From: VHBM01 sp052386635 | GTDB taxonomy: Archaea; Thermoproteota; Nitrososphaeria; Nitrososphaerales; Nitrosopumilaceae | DNA: 19,945 bases | NCBI GenBank assembly: GCA_052386635.1 | Contig: JBQTJY010000126.1 | Location: 1-19,945 of the forward strand | Reading direction: 5' to 3' | In this document: positions 13,421-19,945 of the stretch, piece after piece | Numbering within the stretch: the stretch's first letter is position 1 | Layout: every line of letters starts with the position of its first letter | Notes under the pieces: model-generated | Told to the model about the DNA's origin: nothing | Databases searched by the model: none | The model's input: only the letters and a program-made list of their open reading frames with translations | Position numbers and translations under genes: made by a program

Positions 13421-14401
13421 TTGTTTGATCAAAAATATGCATCTTGGGTCTTAACTTTTTTTTGCAAAAGCCAAATCGTGAATACCTCAATTGGTCTTGT
13501 AGCACTACTACTAGCCGTAGTTATATCAGGCGGTATAGTGTTTGCTAGCGCAACAACAAACAGTCTTGTCATAAAGGGATTTCCTCAAAAAAGCCCATTT
13601 GATTCAGGCGATGTGCCAGTTATTGTTGGAAGGGTAACAGACAGTGCTGGAAAACCTGTTGCAGGGGTATCAGTAACTGCAGTTGTTGGCGAGGATCAAG
13701 CAAGTACAGTTAGCAACACAGATGGTTCATTTAAGATAAGTTTAGCTCCTGCAAATTCTGGCAAACATTATACAAATGTAATTGCAGCAAAAGATGGTTT
13801 TGAAGAAGTATCTACAATAATTGTTTACAACGTCAAGGAACCTGCATTTATTCCGCCTGACTTTACTGGCGTTCAAACACTAGTACAAGATAGTCTGACA
13901 AACAACCCACTTTCTGAATACTTGGTAAAACAAATGGATGCATCAAGAAACTTGCAGGAAGAAGAACAAAAAAAGCAAAGAGAAATTGAGCAAAACAAGA
14001 TCAACGTTGATGAGCAAAGAAAACTTGCACAAGAGAAGCTAAAAAAGGATCTTAGATCACTAGATGCCGAATCAACACTAAACTCTGCAAGAAAGTCCTT
14101 TGAAGCATTTGTTGCTGACATGGACGGATATGTTCGTGGAATCTTTTTGGATCAGTTTGGATTCACGGAACAAAAAACAACCGCAGGTAAGGAAGCAAAA
14201 ACAAAGGCACTTGAAAGCGGAGCAAGCTCAAAGGAAGCCATGAAGGCATTTCAGAAAAAGGCATCATCAACAAGAGGAGACATTATCAGCTATAACACCT
14301 ACTTGAATGCAAAACATGGATTTACCGACCCAACATCACAAAATAGTTTTGATAGCGAAGGAAAAATCCCAAGACAGAAAGACAACAGCACCTCGCAGTG
14401 A
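13421..14401 (+). CDS. Secreted or anchored protein with carboxypeptidase-regulatory-like domain and coiled coil
   Basis: A hydrophobic segment (IGLVALLLAVVISGGIVFASA, about residues 23-43) acts as signal or anchor. Then comes a CarboxypepD_reg-like beta sandwich at about 62-140 (VIVGRVTDSAGKPVAGVSVTA, followed by a TDGSFKISL turn), then a long charged coiled coil (EEEQKKQREIEQNKINVDEQ) to about 230, and a soluble tail. The start is uncertain: TTG at 13421 fits the TATA box, whereas GTG at 13478 gives a compact signal peptide MNTSIGLVALLL. Such sandwich-plus-coil proteins are typical of archaeal cell-surface complexes. It lies 73 bases before the second radical SAM gene. No enzymatic motif is seen. 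Confidence 0.65.
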   Translation: MFDQKYASWVLTFFCKSQIVNTSIGLVALLLAVVISGGIVFASATTNSLVIKGFPQKSPFDSGDVPVIVGRVTDSAGKPVAGVSVTAVVGEDQASTVSNTDGSFKISLAPANSGKHYTNVIAAKDGFEEVSTIIVYNVKEPAFIPPDFTGVQTLVQDSLTNNPLSEYLVKQMDASRNLQEEEQKKQREIEQNKINVDEQRKLAQEKLKKDLRSLDAESTLNSARKSFEAFVADMDGYVRGIFLDQFGFTEQKTTAGKEAKTKALESGASSKEAMKAFQKKASSTRGDIISYNTYLNAKHGFTDPTSQNSFDSEGKIPRQKDNSTSQ

Positions 14402-14444
14402 TAATTTAGTTTTTTATTTCAATAGTATTAATTACAATAATAGC

Positions 14445-14454
14445 TGTATAGTAT
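14445..14454 (+). promoter_or_regulatory. TATA-like box of the second radical SAM gene
   Basis: TGTATAGTAT is centred about 25 bases before the ATG at 14475, so the gene has its own promoter rather than depending on the upstream gene. Confidence 0.4.
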
Positions 14455-14474
14455 CAATGGTGATTTTTCCCTAA

Positions 14475-15440
14475 ATGGAAATTATGGGAAGGGGATTTAG
14501 ACAAATAATACGCGAATCTCCGTTGTATTTTCATATTGGACTCAAATATGCAGGCTACAAATTTTTTAATCGAAAAAGCCCGCTATATGGCTCTGCTGAC
14601 ATAATTAATGTCTGCAATCTTCACTGCGAGCACTGTTATTGGTGGCTAAACAGAAAGGAAAACGAGGATCTTACAGTAGAGCAGTGGAAAAAAATCATAG
14701 ATGAGAAATTCAAAAAACAACACGTCTTTATAATTACTCTTGTTGGCGGTGAGCCAATGCTACGGCCAGATGTGGTTGAGCTTTTTGTAAAAGAGTTTCC
14801 AAAACGCATCTGTGTTGTTACAAACGGCACATTTCCAATTCCCTCGCTAAAGGACATTTACTTTTACTGGGTATCAATTGATGGTACAGAACAAATCCAC
14901 GACGAAATTCGTGGCAAAGACGCTTGGGCAAAAACAAGAAAAAATGTAATTGATTATGTTGAAAACAATGGAGAAAAAGCATGGAAAGACATCTGGATTA
15001 CAATGACTATAAACTCAAGAAATTACATGACAGTACGAAATGTAATTGAGGACTGGCAAGATTATTCAAACAAGATTGGATTCCAGTTTCATACACCTTT
15101 TATGAAAGGCGATCCGTTATGGCTACCATTTGGAGAAAAGAGAACCAAGCTTGTTGATCAAATCATTGAAATGAAAAAAGAGTATGGAGACTATATCATT
15201 AATCCAGATAGCCAACTTGAATTGATGAAGAAAAGTTGGGGAGGAAAAGGAGTGGTTCCTGTTGACTGCCCAACCTGGGCCATACTATCAGTTGATCACA
15301 TGGGCAGAGAAAAAATGCCATGCTGTATTGGCAGTGCGGAGAAAAACTCCTTAAAGCCAAGATGTGAAGAATGTGGGCTAGGCTGCTATTCTGTTTTGGT
15401 AGGATATGGGATAAAAGGGTCTGGAATTATTTCGCACTAG
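14475..15440 (+). CDS. Radical SAM protein with SPASM-like C-terminus (second copy type)
   Basis: A 321-residue radical SAM enzyme with CNLHCEHC (C47, C51, C54), the GGEP motif in LVGGEPMLRPDV at 89-100, VVTNGTF at 114-120 and VSIDGTEQIHDEIRG at 133-147. The C-terminal part carries C265, C283-C284 and CEECGLGC (C297, C300, C304), an arrangement parallel to that of the protein at 9705-10787. The DH-x-G-x-E/K-x-PCC phrase (SVDHMGREKMPCC) matches a SPASM-type strand with cluster ligands. The N-terminal 35 residues resemble those placed before the barrel in hopanoid or lipid-acting members, but no substrate can be assigned. An alternative ATG lies three codons in. It is convergent with the next gene, 19 bases apart. 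Confidence 0.8.
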   Translation: MEIMGRGFRQIIRESPLYFHIGLKYAGYKFFNRKSPLYGSADIINVCNLHCEHCYWWLNRKENEDLTVEQWKKIIDEKFKKQHVFIITLVGGEPMLRPDVVELFVKEFPKRICVVTNGTFPIPSLKDIYFYWVSIDGTEQIHDEIRGKDAWAKTRKNVIDYVENNGEKAWKDIWITMTINSRNYMTVRNVIEDWQDYSNKIGFQFHTPFMKGDPLWLPFGEKRTKLVDQIIEMKKEYGDYIINPDSQLELMKKSWGGKGVVPVDCPTWAILSVDHMGREKMPCCIGSAEKNSLKPRCEECGLGCYSVLVGYGIKGSGIISH

Positions 15441-15459
15441 ATTTTAAAAAAGCAAAATT

Positions 15460-16095
15460 CTATGGTTGTGGGGTCTCTGGACCCTTTCGTGAAACATAAT
15501 ATTCCAAACAATTGTCTTCTTCAAAAATTTTGTTTACATCGACAGTTGTAGTTTTTGGGTCCAATGCCATATTGACTAGTGGCTTGAGTTCTGGATTAAT
15601 TGAGTATTCTAGTATTACAGCCTCTGCAAAAACATCAAGAAATTCTGGTGAGAAGCCTTGATCTATAAATGCGCGCAGTCTTTGCTCATCTGCAAATGTT
15701 TCAAGCCAGGGCTTGAATTCTTCTTGATATTTTGAGACCACGCCAGTTATGCTAAGTGAGTGTAGTTTCTCGCCGTTTGGGTATTCACTTGAACTCATAG
15801 CATAAAGCATCTCACATGATGTGTTTAGTCGATAGGGTTGCGAATCTGTTTGCAGCTCTGTTATTTCAGCAGTCGAACCAAGCGGTTGTTCTTCTTTAAA
15901 AGTGACAGTTTCTTCTTGTGAATTTGTTGTTTGTTGCTCTGTTATTTGGGTTGATGTGTCCATTTTGTTATCAAAAGCACCCGTAATTGCTACAACACCT
16001 ATGATTATAGCTGCAGCGGCAACTGCACCTCCAATTATTGCATATGTTCTTAATTTTGAATCCATAAAAAACTTGTAAAAATCTAAACCCTTCAA
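15460..16095 (-). CDS. Membrane-anchored extracytoplasmic protein of unknown function
   Basis: A 211-residue protein with a short basic N-terminus, one hydrophobic segment at about 18-40 (YAIIGGAVAAAAIIIGVVAI), a threonine/glutamine-rich linker (DTSTQITEQQTTNSQEE) and a folded domain from about 85 to the end that has two cysteines (C93 in NTSCEML and a second in EEDNCLEYYVS) able to form a disulfide. The layout is type II or signal-anchored with the domain outside. TTG at 16095 is chosen because TTTTTATG on the minus strand is centred 27 bases upstream; ATG at 16065 would remove ten residues. No family is recognised. Confidence 0.6.
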   Translation of the reverse strand: MKGLDFYKFFMDSKLRTYAIIGGAVAAAAIIIGVVAITGAFDNKMDTSTQITEQQTTNSQEETVTFKEEQPLGSTAEITELQTDSQPYRLNTSCEMLYAMSSSEYPNGEKLHSLSITGVVSKYQEEFKPWLETFADEQRLRAFIDQGFSPEFLDVFAEAVILEYSINPELKPLVNMALDPKTTTVDVNKIFEEDNCLEYYVSRKGPETPQP

Positions 16096-16156
16096 AACTT
16101 GAAACCATCTTATTGAATCATAAAAACAATAAACTAATTCCTTGTAAGAGAAGGCA

Positions 16157-16255
16157 CTACTTGTTTTTTAGAGCCTCCCTTTGATGCCACTCTAAAATAT
16201 CCATAGCCACAAGCTCAGATCGTGGTAAATGAGTGTTTGCCTTGATTTGTCTCAT
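16157..16255 (-). CDS. 32-residue small protein at the end of a three-gene cluster
   Basis: The frame reads MRQIKANTHLPRSELVAMDI followed by LEWHQREALKNK. It starts four bases after the stop of the 123-residue gene, a spacing typical of cotranscribed genes, and has a protein-like composition with a helical second half. It has no recognised relatives. Without the gene position I would not call it. Confidence 0.4.
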   Translation of the reverse strand: MRQIKANTHLPRSELVAMDILEWHQREALKNK

Positions 16256-16259
16256 GCAT

Positions 16260-16631
16260 CTATTTTTGTCGCAATCTTTTGTCTAACTTTCGAAGCTCAC
16301 GCAAATCAGTTATCTCAACTGCACTACTTTTTGTAATCAGGCGAGAAAGTTTTGGTTTAGCTTTTTTGCCAAGCTTCATGATTACTTTGCCGTTGTGAGC
16401 TATGTGCAATGTCAAGTGATTTTCTTTTAGGTTTTTTGCAAACTCGTGAGCATCACTTAGCTTTGATAATATGCTTGTATAGGAAGGGATGTTAAAGGAA
16501 AGATCGATTAGATTTATTGTGATTATGTTTTTGTCTGCAGTAAACTGCATTGACTCTTTGTTGTTTTCTTTTATCTCAAGTGTGCCGCTCTTTATTCCTT
16601 TTAGCAGATCAACAGACAGTCTAGTATCCAT
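16260..16631 (-). CDS. Hypothetical protein, middle gene of cluster
   Basis: A 123-residue soluble basic protein. Residues 1-60 are beta-rich (SGTLEIKENNKESMQFTADK, then IITINLIDLSFNIP); residues 60-90 contain a helix and two strands (HLTLHIAHNGKVIMKLG); the tail is very basic (ELRKLDKRLRQK). The stop of the upstream 63-residue gene lies two bases before its ATG. The basic tail hints at nucleic-acid or membrane-surface contact, which is inference only. Confidence 0.6.
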   Translation of the reverse strand: MDTRLSVDLLKGIKSGTLEIKENNKESMQFTADKNIITINLIDLSFNIPSYTSILSKLSDAHEFAKNLKENHLTLHIAHNGKVIMKLGKKAKPKLSRLITKSSAVEITDLRELRKLDKRLRQK

Positions 16632-16633
16632 GT

Positions 16634-16825
16634 TTAGCCCGCAGTTATTGTTATCTTGCCGTTTATCTTGATCTTACCTGCAGGGAGAAATTTTCCACCA
16701 GTGTTTGACCTGTCTAGCTCAAATGTTACGTCATTGAAGGCATATGTTATTGAGGCATGTTTGTCAGTTAGCCTCTCAAATACCTCTGCAAGTAGGTTTA
16801 CCCATTCTCCTTCAGCTGATTTCAT
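16634..16825 (-). CDS. Small hypothetical protein, first gene of cluster
   Basis: A 63-residue protein from the ATG at 16825: MKSAEGEWVNLLAEVFERLT forms a helix and is followed by alternating beta strands (ASITYAFNDVTFELD, AGKIKINGKITITAG). A TTG at 16840 would add five residues. The minus-strand stretch ATTAATTATT (16842-16851) just upstream is a TATA-like signal for the three-gene cluster. Helix plus beta sheet with no cysteine suggests a compact fold, but no family is recognised. It is probably translated with the 123-residue protein, which starts after a two-base gap. Confidence 0.55.
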   Translation of the reverse strand: MKSAEGEWVNLLAEVFERLTDKHASITYAFNDVTFELDRSNTGGKFLPAGKIKINGKITITAG

Positions 16826-16915
16826 AGTAAGAGTATACAAGAATAATTAATGAGGGTTTAGGTAAAGCAAAGATTTGATAAATGATTTAAGAAAAATGTC
16901 TAGTAAAGAGGTCTC

Positions 16916-17224
16916 TTAGGTGTTTCTCTTTACTGCGATTTCGATGGTGGAAACGTTTCTTGTTCGTCCGTCTTGTGACTCTAGTGATTCAGAGCCTATC
17001 TTGATGTTTCCTATAGAGTGTCCTGCATCTGTCTTGCGTAAGATGATTTGTGCTACATCTACTGCACGACCTATGCTTAGTCCTCTTGCTTTGATAGTTA
17101 CTTGTGGAAAGGTTGCCAACTGAATCAGCGTAGACGTAACATACGCCATTAGCGGTTTTTTGCCAATGTATATGATGTCTCTATTTTGTGATGTGGCAGC
17201 TTTTTCTATGTTTTGTGTAGACAT
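16916..17224 (-). CDS. albA: Alba DNA/RNA-binding chromatin protein
   Basis: A 102-residue Alba protein. RDIIYIGKKPLMAYVTSTLI (from residue 15) is the family signature, and K22/K23 correspond to the lysine pair that contacts nucleic acid and is acetylated in Sulfolobus Alba. ITIKARG and RAVDVAQIILRK continue the IF3-C-like fold, and the C-terminal strand VSTIEIAVKR completes it. Alba dimers coat DNA and bind RNA. The long N-terminal stretch before the first strand is unstructured. TTTAAATTAT (17244-17253, minus strand) is about 25 bases upstream of the ATG. It is divergent from the secreted protein gene. Confidence 0.93.
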   Translation of the reverse strand: MSTQNIEKAATSQNRDIIYIGKKPLMAYVTSTLIQLATFPQVTIKARGLSIGRAVDVAQIILRKTDAGHSIGNIKIGSESLESQDGRTRNVSTIEIAVKRNT

Positions 17225-17243
17225 GGCAACTTTGTGATAGTGG

Positions 17244-17254
17244 ATAATTTAAAG
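17244..17254 (-). promoter_or_regulatory. TATA-like box of alba
   Basis: CTTTAAATTAT on the minus strand is centred about 25 bases before the ATG at 17224, consistent with a strong leaderless promoter. Confidence 0.5.
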
Positions 17255-17314
17255 CTAGGAAAACTTGTGGTATTATATCCTAAGGGATTTATCTGGTGCA
17301 TCACTTTATCCTAG

Positions 17315-17737
17315 ATGTTGCAAAAATTCGCAGTGATCGCAGTTTCTTTCATATGTATCACGTCCTCTTTTGTGTTTTCTTTTGCAGTAACAGATAACTC
17401 TGTTTTGCAGGACGCAAAGCTAGTTGCAGATGATGATAATGCAATACAGGTTGACAACCAAGTCATGATAGTTGCAGATCTATCAAACGGCCAGGACAGG
17501 AATCAAAAGTTTGCATACATTGTACAAATTCACAATGAAAACGACATCGTAGTTTCACTTTCTTGGCTTACAGGAATGCTTTCTCCATATCAGACATTTT
17601 CGCCGGCACAATCATGGACACCAACTCAGGCAGGAACATATACTGTTCAGATTTTTGTTTGGGAAAGCGTTGATAATCCTACGCCACTTTCGCGCCCTCT
17701 TCTTTTGACTGTAAATGTAGTAGAGACTGAAATTTAG
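17315..17737 (+). CDS. Secreted beta-sandwich protein
   Basis: A 140-residue protein with a classical signal peptide (MLQKFAVIAVSFICITSSFV, cleavage probably after FSFA near residue 24). The mature part is an Ig-like sandwich: DNQVMIVADLSNGQDRNQKF, strands around YIVQIHNEND and the closing WTPTQAGTYTVQIFVWES. That closing motif (AGTYTVQIFVW) recurs in thaumarchaeal surface-layer associated proteins. No catalytic motif, membrane anchor or lipobox is visible, so it is likely secreted or part of a larger surface assembly. Confidence 0.65.
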   Translation: MLQKFAVIAVSFICITSSFVFSFAVTDNSVLQDAKLVADDDNAIQVDNQVMIVADLSNGQDRNQKFAYIVQIHNENDIVVSLSWLTGMLSPYQTFSPAQSWTPTQAGTYTVQIFVWESVDNPTPLSRPLLLTVNVVETEI

Positions 17738-17770
17738 AAACTTCTTGTACTTGGTAGACGTAATTTATTC

Positions 17771-17959
17771 ATGGATGAAACTTGCAGGCATTGCTCAAAG
17801 CTCATAGATGAGCACACAAAAAAGGAGTTAACTTCATGTATGTTAGAAATTGCCAAAACCACAGATTCTGAGCTAACAGATGAAGAGGTAACTGAATATT
17901 TTAATAAAATCAAAAGTAGCGAATTTTTTAGAATGTCTCAAAAAGACAAAAAAGCCTAA
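17771..17959 (+). CDS. Small CxxC protein of unknown function
   Basis: A 62-residue acidic helical protein beginning MDETCRHCSKLIDEHTKKEL with a CxxC pair, a third cysteine at 23, and a lysine-rich end (KDKKA). It could bind a zinc ion or an iron-sulfur cluster with a partner, or be redox-active. The end abuts the convergent RAM gene with a two-base gap. The family is not recognised. It follows the secreted protein by 33 bases on the same strand. Confidence 0.55.
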   Translation: MDETCRHCSKLIDEHTKKELTSCMLEIAKTTDSELTDEEVTEYFNKIKSSEFFRMSQKDKKA

Positions 17960-17961
17960 AG

Positions 17962-18204
17962 CTATCTGCCACCCTGCGATAGTATGGCCTGAAGCGTGTT
18001 TGTGTTTCTAATTTTTGGTATCCTTCTAATCTTGTTTGTAATTATTTCTGTTATCTTTTCTTTATCTGCCTCAATTTTGCAAAAAATATCAAAAACGCCA
18101 AACGTTCCTCGTACTTCTTTTATCTCAGGTATTTTCATTAGCTCATTTATTATCAGAGTCTCGGCTCCCAAATCGCAGTTAATTAGAACATAGGCAGTTT
18201 CCAT
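17962..18204 (-). CDS. Stand-alone RAM (Lrp/AsnC ligand-binding) domain protein
   Basis: Eighty residues that correspond to the effector-binding and oligomerisation half of Lrp/AsnC proteins without any DNA-binding domain. AYVLINCDLGAETLIINELM opens the alpha-beta ferredoxin-like fold and VRGTFGVFDIFCKIEADKE matches the conserved turn of the ligand pocket. Such proteins bind amino acids and can form mixed oligomers with full-length Lrp proteins. A clear Shine-Dalgarno AGGTGA (18209-18214) ends four bases before the ATG, as expected for an internal operon gene, and the UbiD stop is 30 bases upstream. It could act with the regulator at 5184, but this is inference. Confidence 0.85.
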   Translation of the reverse strand: METAYVLINCDLGAETLIINELMKIPEIKEVRGTFGVFDIFCKIEADKEKITEIITNKIRRIPKIRNTNTLQAILSQGGR

Positions 18205-18208
18205 GTTT

Positions 18209-18214
18209 TCACCT
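18209..18214 (-). promoter_or_regulatory. Shine-Dalgarno site of the RAM gene
   Basis: AGGTGA is complementary to the conserved TCACCT near the archaeal 16S rRNA 3' end and ends four bases before the ATG at 18204. It contrasts with the leaderless starts elsewhere and supports an operon with ubiD. Confidence 0.6.
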
Positions 18215-18234
18215 TTTGAAGCTATTTAGGATTA

Positions 18235-19563
18235 TTAAAAATAATCTTTTAGCGAGGTTTTGTTTTGGCCTGGAATCTTGGCAATCTCAAATCCTTCCTT
18301 TCTTTTGGAAAATGACTTTGTTGCATCAAGGCCCATCTTTGCAGTTTTTAGCCTTTTTTGATCACTTGACGGATCAAGGCTAGAGCCACGTACATTTTTT
18401 AGTATTACCAAGCCACGGTCTGCCTGAAACCTTGTTGCCATCGCATATTCGATAGACTCTGCACTTGTAGGGTCAATGTCCTCATCAACTACTGTTACCA
18501 TCTTTAGTGACCTGTGTGTTTCAAATGTTTTTTTGATAATTTTTTTTGCATCATCTTCTCTTTTTTTTCTTATTTGCACAACTGCATGGAGCCAGCTGCA
18601 TCCGCCATTTGTAAGACAGACCTGCCTTGTCTGTGGATATGCTCGTTTTAGCTCGCCAGTTAGTTTTGCCTCAATTGGCATTCCCATAAGCAATCTATGT
18701 TCTGAGTATCCTGATAAAATATCATGGAAAATTGGATTGTTTCTATAGTATAGTGACTCTAGCTCAAAAACTGGCTGCTGCCTTGCAAAATCATATGTCC
18801 TTAGCATCTCAACCATCCATTCCTTGTGAGTCTTATCACGCAGAATCTTTCCTTCCATGACAATTTCTGCACCAGAGGGCACAAAGAGGCCTGAAAACGG
18901 GCACTTTGTCATTGATAATCTATTGTTTAGAAGCAAGTTTGCAATCTCGATCTCGTCTTTTCCCCACTCTGCCTGATATGCCCCAGCTATAGAAATTGCA
19001 GGATGTACGCCAACTGTTATTGCAACCTTTAGGTCTTGGCCGTGCTGCTTTGCATCCAGAAATGTTCGATGCAAATGTCTTCCCTCAACCATTCTTACAG
19101 AAAAATGTCTTTGATCTAAAGGCATCAATCTATGAAACGAAGAATTTTGTGCACCTGTCTCTGGATTTTTTGCATAAATTATTGATGAGGTGATAAATGG
19201 TCCTAGCTCTTTTTCAAAATGCTTTATGATTGGCAGGGCTGAAATACTTTTTGCCCTGTTTTCAAAAAAAAGTCCTTTTGTTGTAGTTTTTGGCTTTTTT
19301 GCATTTCTTATTGCAGAAATTACTCTTTTGTGAATATCAGACTCTTTTGCGCCAACTGCCTGTGCAAACCTTTTCCTTGTTCCAACTAGATTAGTTACAA
19401 CCCTAAACTTGGTACCCTTGATATTTTCAAAAAGCGCGGCATAAGAGCCATCTAGCTTTGCAGTAATTGCTGCAATCTCATACCTTGTAGATACCTGCTT
19501 TCGTATGGTTTTTAGCTGGCCTGATTTTTTTATTATTCCAAGATAGGTTCTAAGATCAGTCAT
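18235..19563 (-). CDS. UbiD-family decarboxylase (candidate anhydromevalonate-phosphate decarboxylase)
   Basis: A 442-residue UbiD protein, with the prenylated-FMN-binding core recognisable in NSSFHRLMPLDQRHFSVRMV (about 140-160), the AITVGVHPAISIAGA segment, and LSMTKCPFSGLFVPSGAEIV followed by MEGKI, the order found in all UbiD enzymes. The C-terminal domain contains VVDEDIDPTSAESIEYAMATR. Archaea with a modified mevalonate pathway use a UbiD enzyme to decarboxylate trans-anhydromevalonate 5-phosphate to isopentenyl phosphate, and thaumarchaeal members resemble that group more than quinone UbiD. The substrate is thus inferred. ATG at 19563 is preferred over TTG at 19572; it overlaps the upstream gene by eight bases, so the two are coupled. 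No UbiX gene is in the window. Confidence 0.85.
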   Translation of the reverse strand: MTDLRTYLGIIKKSGQLKTIRKQVSTRYEIAAITAKLDGSYAALFENIKGTKFRVVTNLVGTRKRFAQAVGAKESDIHKRVISAIRNAKKPKTTTKGLFFENRAKSISALPIIKHFEKELGPFITSSIIYAKNPETGAQNSSFHRLMPLDQRHFSVRMVEGRHLHRTFLDAKQHGQDLKVAITVGVHPAISIAGAYQAEWGKDEIEIANLLLNNRLSMTKCPFSGLFVPSGAEIVMEGKILRDKTHKEWMVEMLRTYDFARQQPVFELESLYYRNNPIFHDILSGYSEHRLLMGMPIEAKLTGELKRAYPQTRQVCLTNGGCSWLHAVVQIRKKREDDAKKIIKKTFETHRSLKMVTVVDEDIDPTSAESIEYAMATRFQADRGLVILKNVRGSSLDPSSDQKRLKTAKMGLDATKSFSKRKEGFEIAKIPGQNKTSLKDYF

Positions 19564-19894
19564 TTTGTGCAAGCTCCATTATTTTGCCAACTAGCAATTT
19601 GGCAGAATTTGAATCAAGCTCTTTTGAGACAGAAATTGTAACTATACTAATTCCCTTTGTAATGGTAGAGAGTTTTTCTGCTGTTAATTTTAAAAATAAA
19701 GATTCGGTTCTTGATGGGATTACAGTTGCAGTTGTAGGAGCAGGGCCGGTTCCAATTGATGCAACCATTGCTCCAATTTTTTTTGAGCCTTCTGTAACTG
19801 AAACAAAATTCCCATTATCGAACTTTAGCATTTGTACCAAAAACGTTCGTTTGTCTACATCCACAGTTTTGCTTACAAAACCTGATGTAGACAT
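19556..19894 (-). CDS. Small partner of UbiD, possibly prenylated-flavin chaperone (LpdD-like)
   Basis: A 112-residue soluble protein whose stop overlaps the ubiD start by eight bases. It is beta-rich (RTFLVQMLKFDNGNFVSVTE, then SKKIGAMVASIGTGPAPTTA, a glycine/proline loop, and two helices). The layout recalls the proteasome-assembly-chaperone-like fold of LpdD, a protein that accompanies some UbiD-type decarboxylases and helps load prenylated FMN. I see no decisive motif, so the chaperone role rests on the gene overlap and general shape. No cysteine or membrane segment is present. Confidence 0.55.
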   Translation of the reverse strand: MSTSGFVSKTVDVDKRTFLVQMLKFDNGNFVSVTEGSKKIGAMVASIGTGPAPTTATVIPSRTESLFLKLTAEKLSTITKGISIVTISVSKELDSNSAKLLVGKIMELAQND

Positions 19895-19918
19895 TAATGA
19901 AAAACGATAAGCTTATGC

Positions 19919-19925
19919 CTTTATT
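19919..19925 (-). promoter_or_regulatory. TATA-like box of the UbiD operon
   Basis: AATAAAG on the minus strand is centred about 28 bases before the ATG at 19894. The remaining bases to the window end show no open frame long enough to call. Confidence 0.4.
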
Positions 19926-19945
19926 GCTATCGTTTCTGCTTGTGC

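Noticed and set aside
16906..16917. AAGAG-GT-CTCTT palindrome at the end of alba
   Set aside because: Only two bases separate the arms and it overlaps the stop codon; too short to separate from chance.
1..19945. tRNA, rRNA, CRISPR array or insertion sequence
   Set aside because: Reading by eye found no T-arm and acceptor pairing, no regularly spaced repeats and no transposase-like protein; a tRNA covariance search was not possible.

Overview
The window reads as chromosome of an AT-rich ammonia-oxidising archaeon of the Nitrososphaerota (Thaumarchaeota), probably Nitrosopumilales. The basis is an Alba chromatin protein, archaeal-type cobalamin genes (CobY rather than CobU), Lrp/AsnC and stand-alone RAM proteins, a UbiD-type decarboxylase of the archaeal isoprenoid type, a PII protein, a heme O synthase and many tiny proteins. 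Many genes start 22-30 bases after a TATA-like box, as leaderless archaeal transcripts do. Genus assignment is inference; no rRNA or tRNA is visible.

Region 1 (1-3945, minus strand) is a tightly packed late-cobalamin operon. In transcription order it holds threonine-phosphate decarboxylase, a cobyric acid synthase that lacks its glutaminase half, CbiB, CobS and a CobY cut by the window edge. Most junctions are 4-base ATGA overlaps. The set makes the aminopropanol-phosphate arm, amidates and attaches it, and assembles the nucleotide loop.

Region 2 (4033-6620, plus strand), divergent from the operon, carries aspartate-semialdehyde dehydrogenase, an Lrp/AsnC regulator and heme O synthase. Region 3 (6642-9666) is a run of small genes: a MESH1-like HD hydrolase on the minus strand, then coiled-coil, ribbon-helix-helix-like and DUF6659-like proteins, a divergent PII protein and two micro zinc-binding proteins. 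A GC-rich perfect stem-loop lies before the PII gene.

Region 4 (9705-15440) contains two related radical SAM proteins with C-terminal SPASM-like cysteines, a membrane-anchored surface protein, an O-methyltransferase, a 40-residue C2H2 zinc finger, a secreted coiled-coil protein and a 23-residue amphipathic peptide frame. The 300-base gap at 10788-11085 is dense in inverted repeats, two of which cross in a pseudoknot-like order.

Region 5 (15460-19894) holds another anchored surface protein, a three-gene cluster of unknown small proteins, Alba, a secreted beta-sandwich protein, a small CxxC protein and a three-gene operon: a possible flavin-chaperone-like protein, UbiD decarboxylase and a stand-alone RAM protein. 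No transposon, prophage, CRISPR array or obvious island is present. The most unusual points are the glutaminase-less cobyric acid synthase, the degenerate PII, the pseudoknot-like intergenic region and the set of unlisted micro-proteins.
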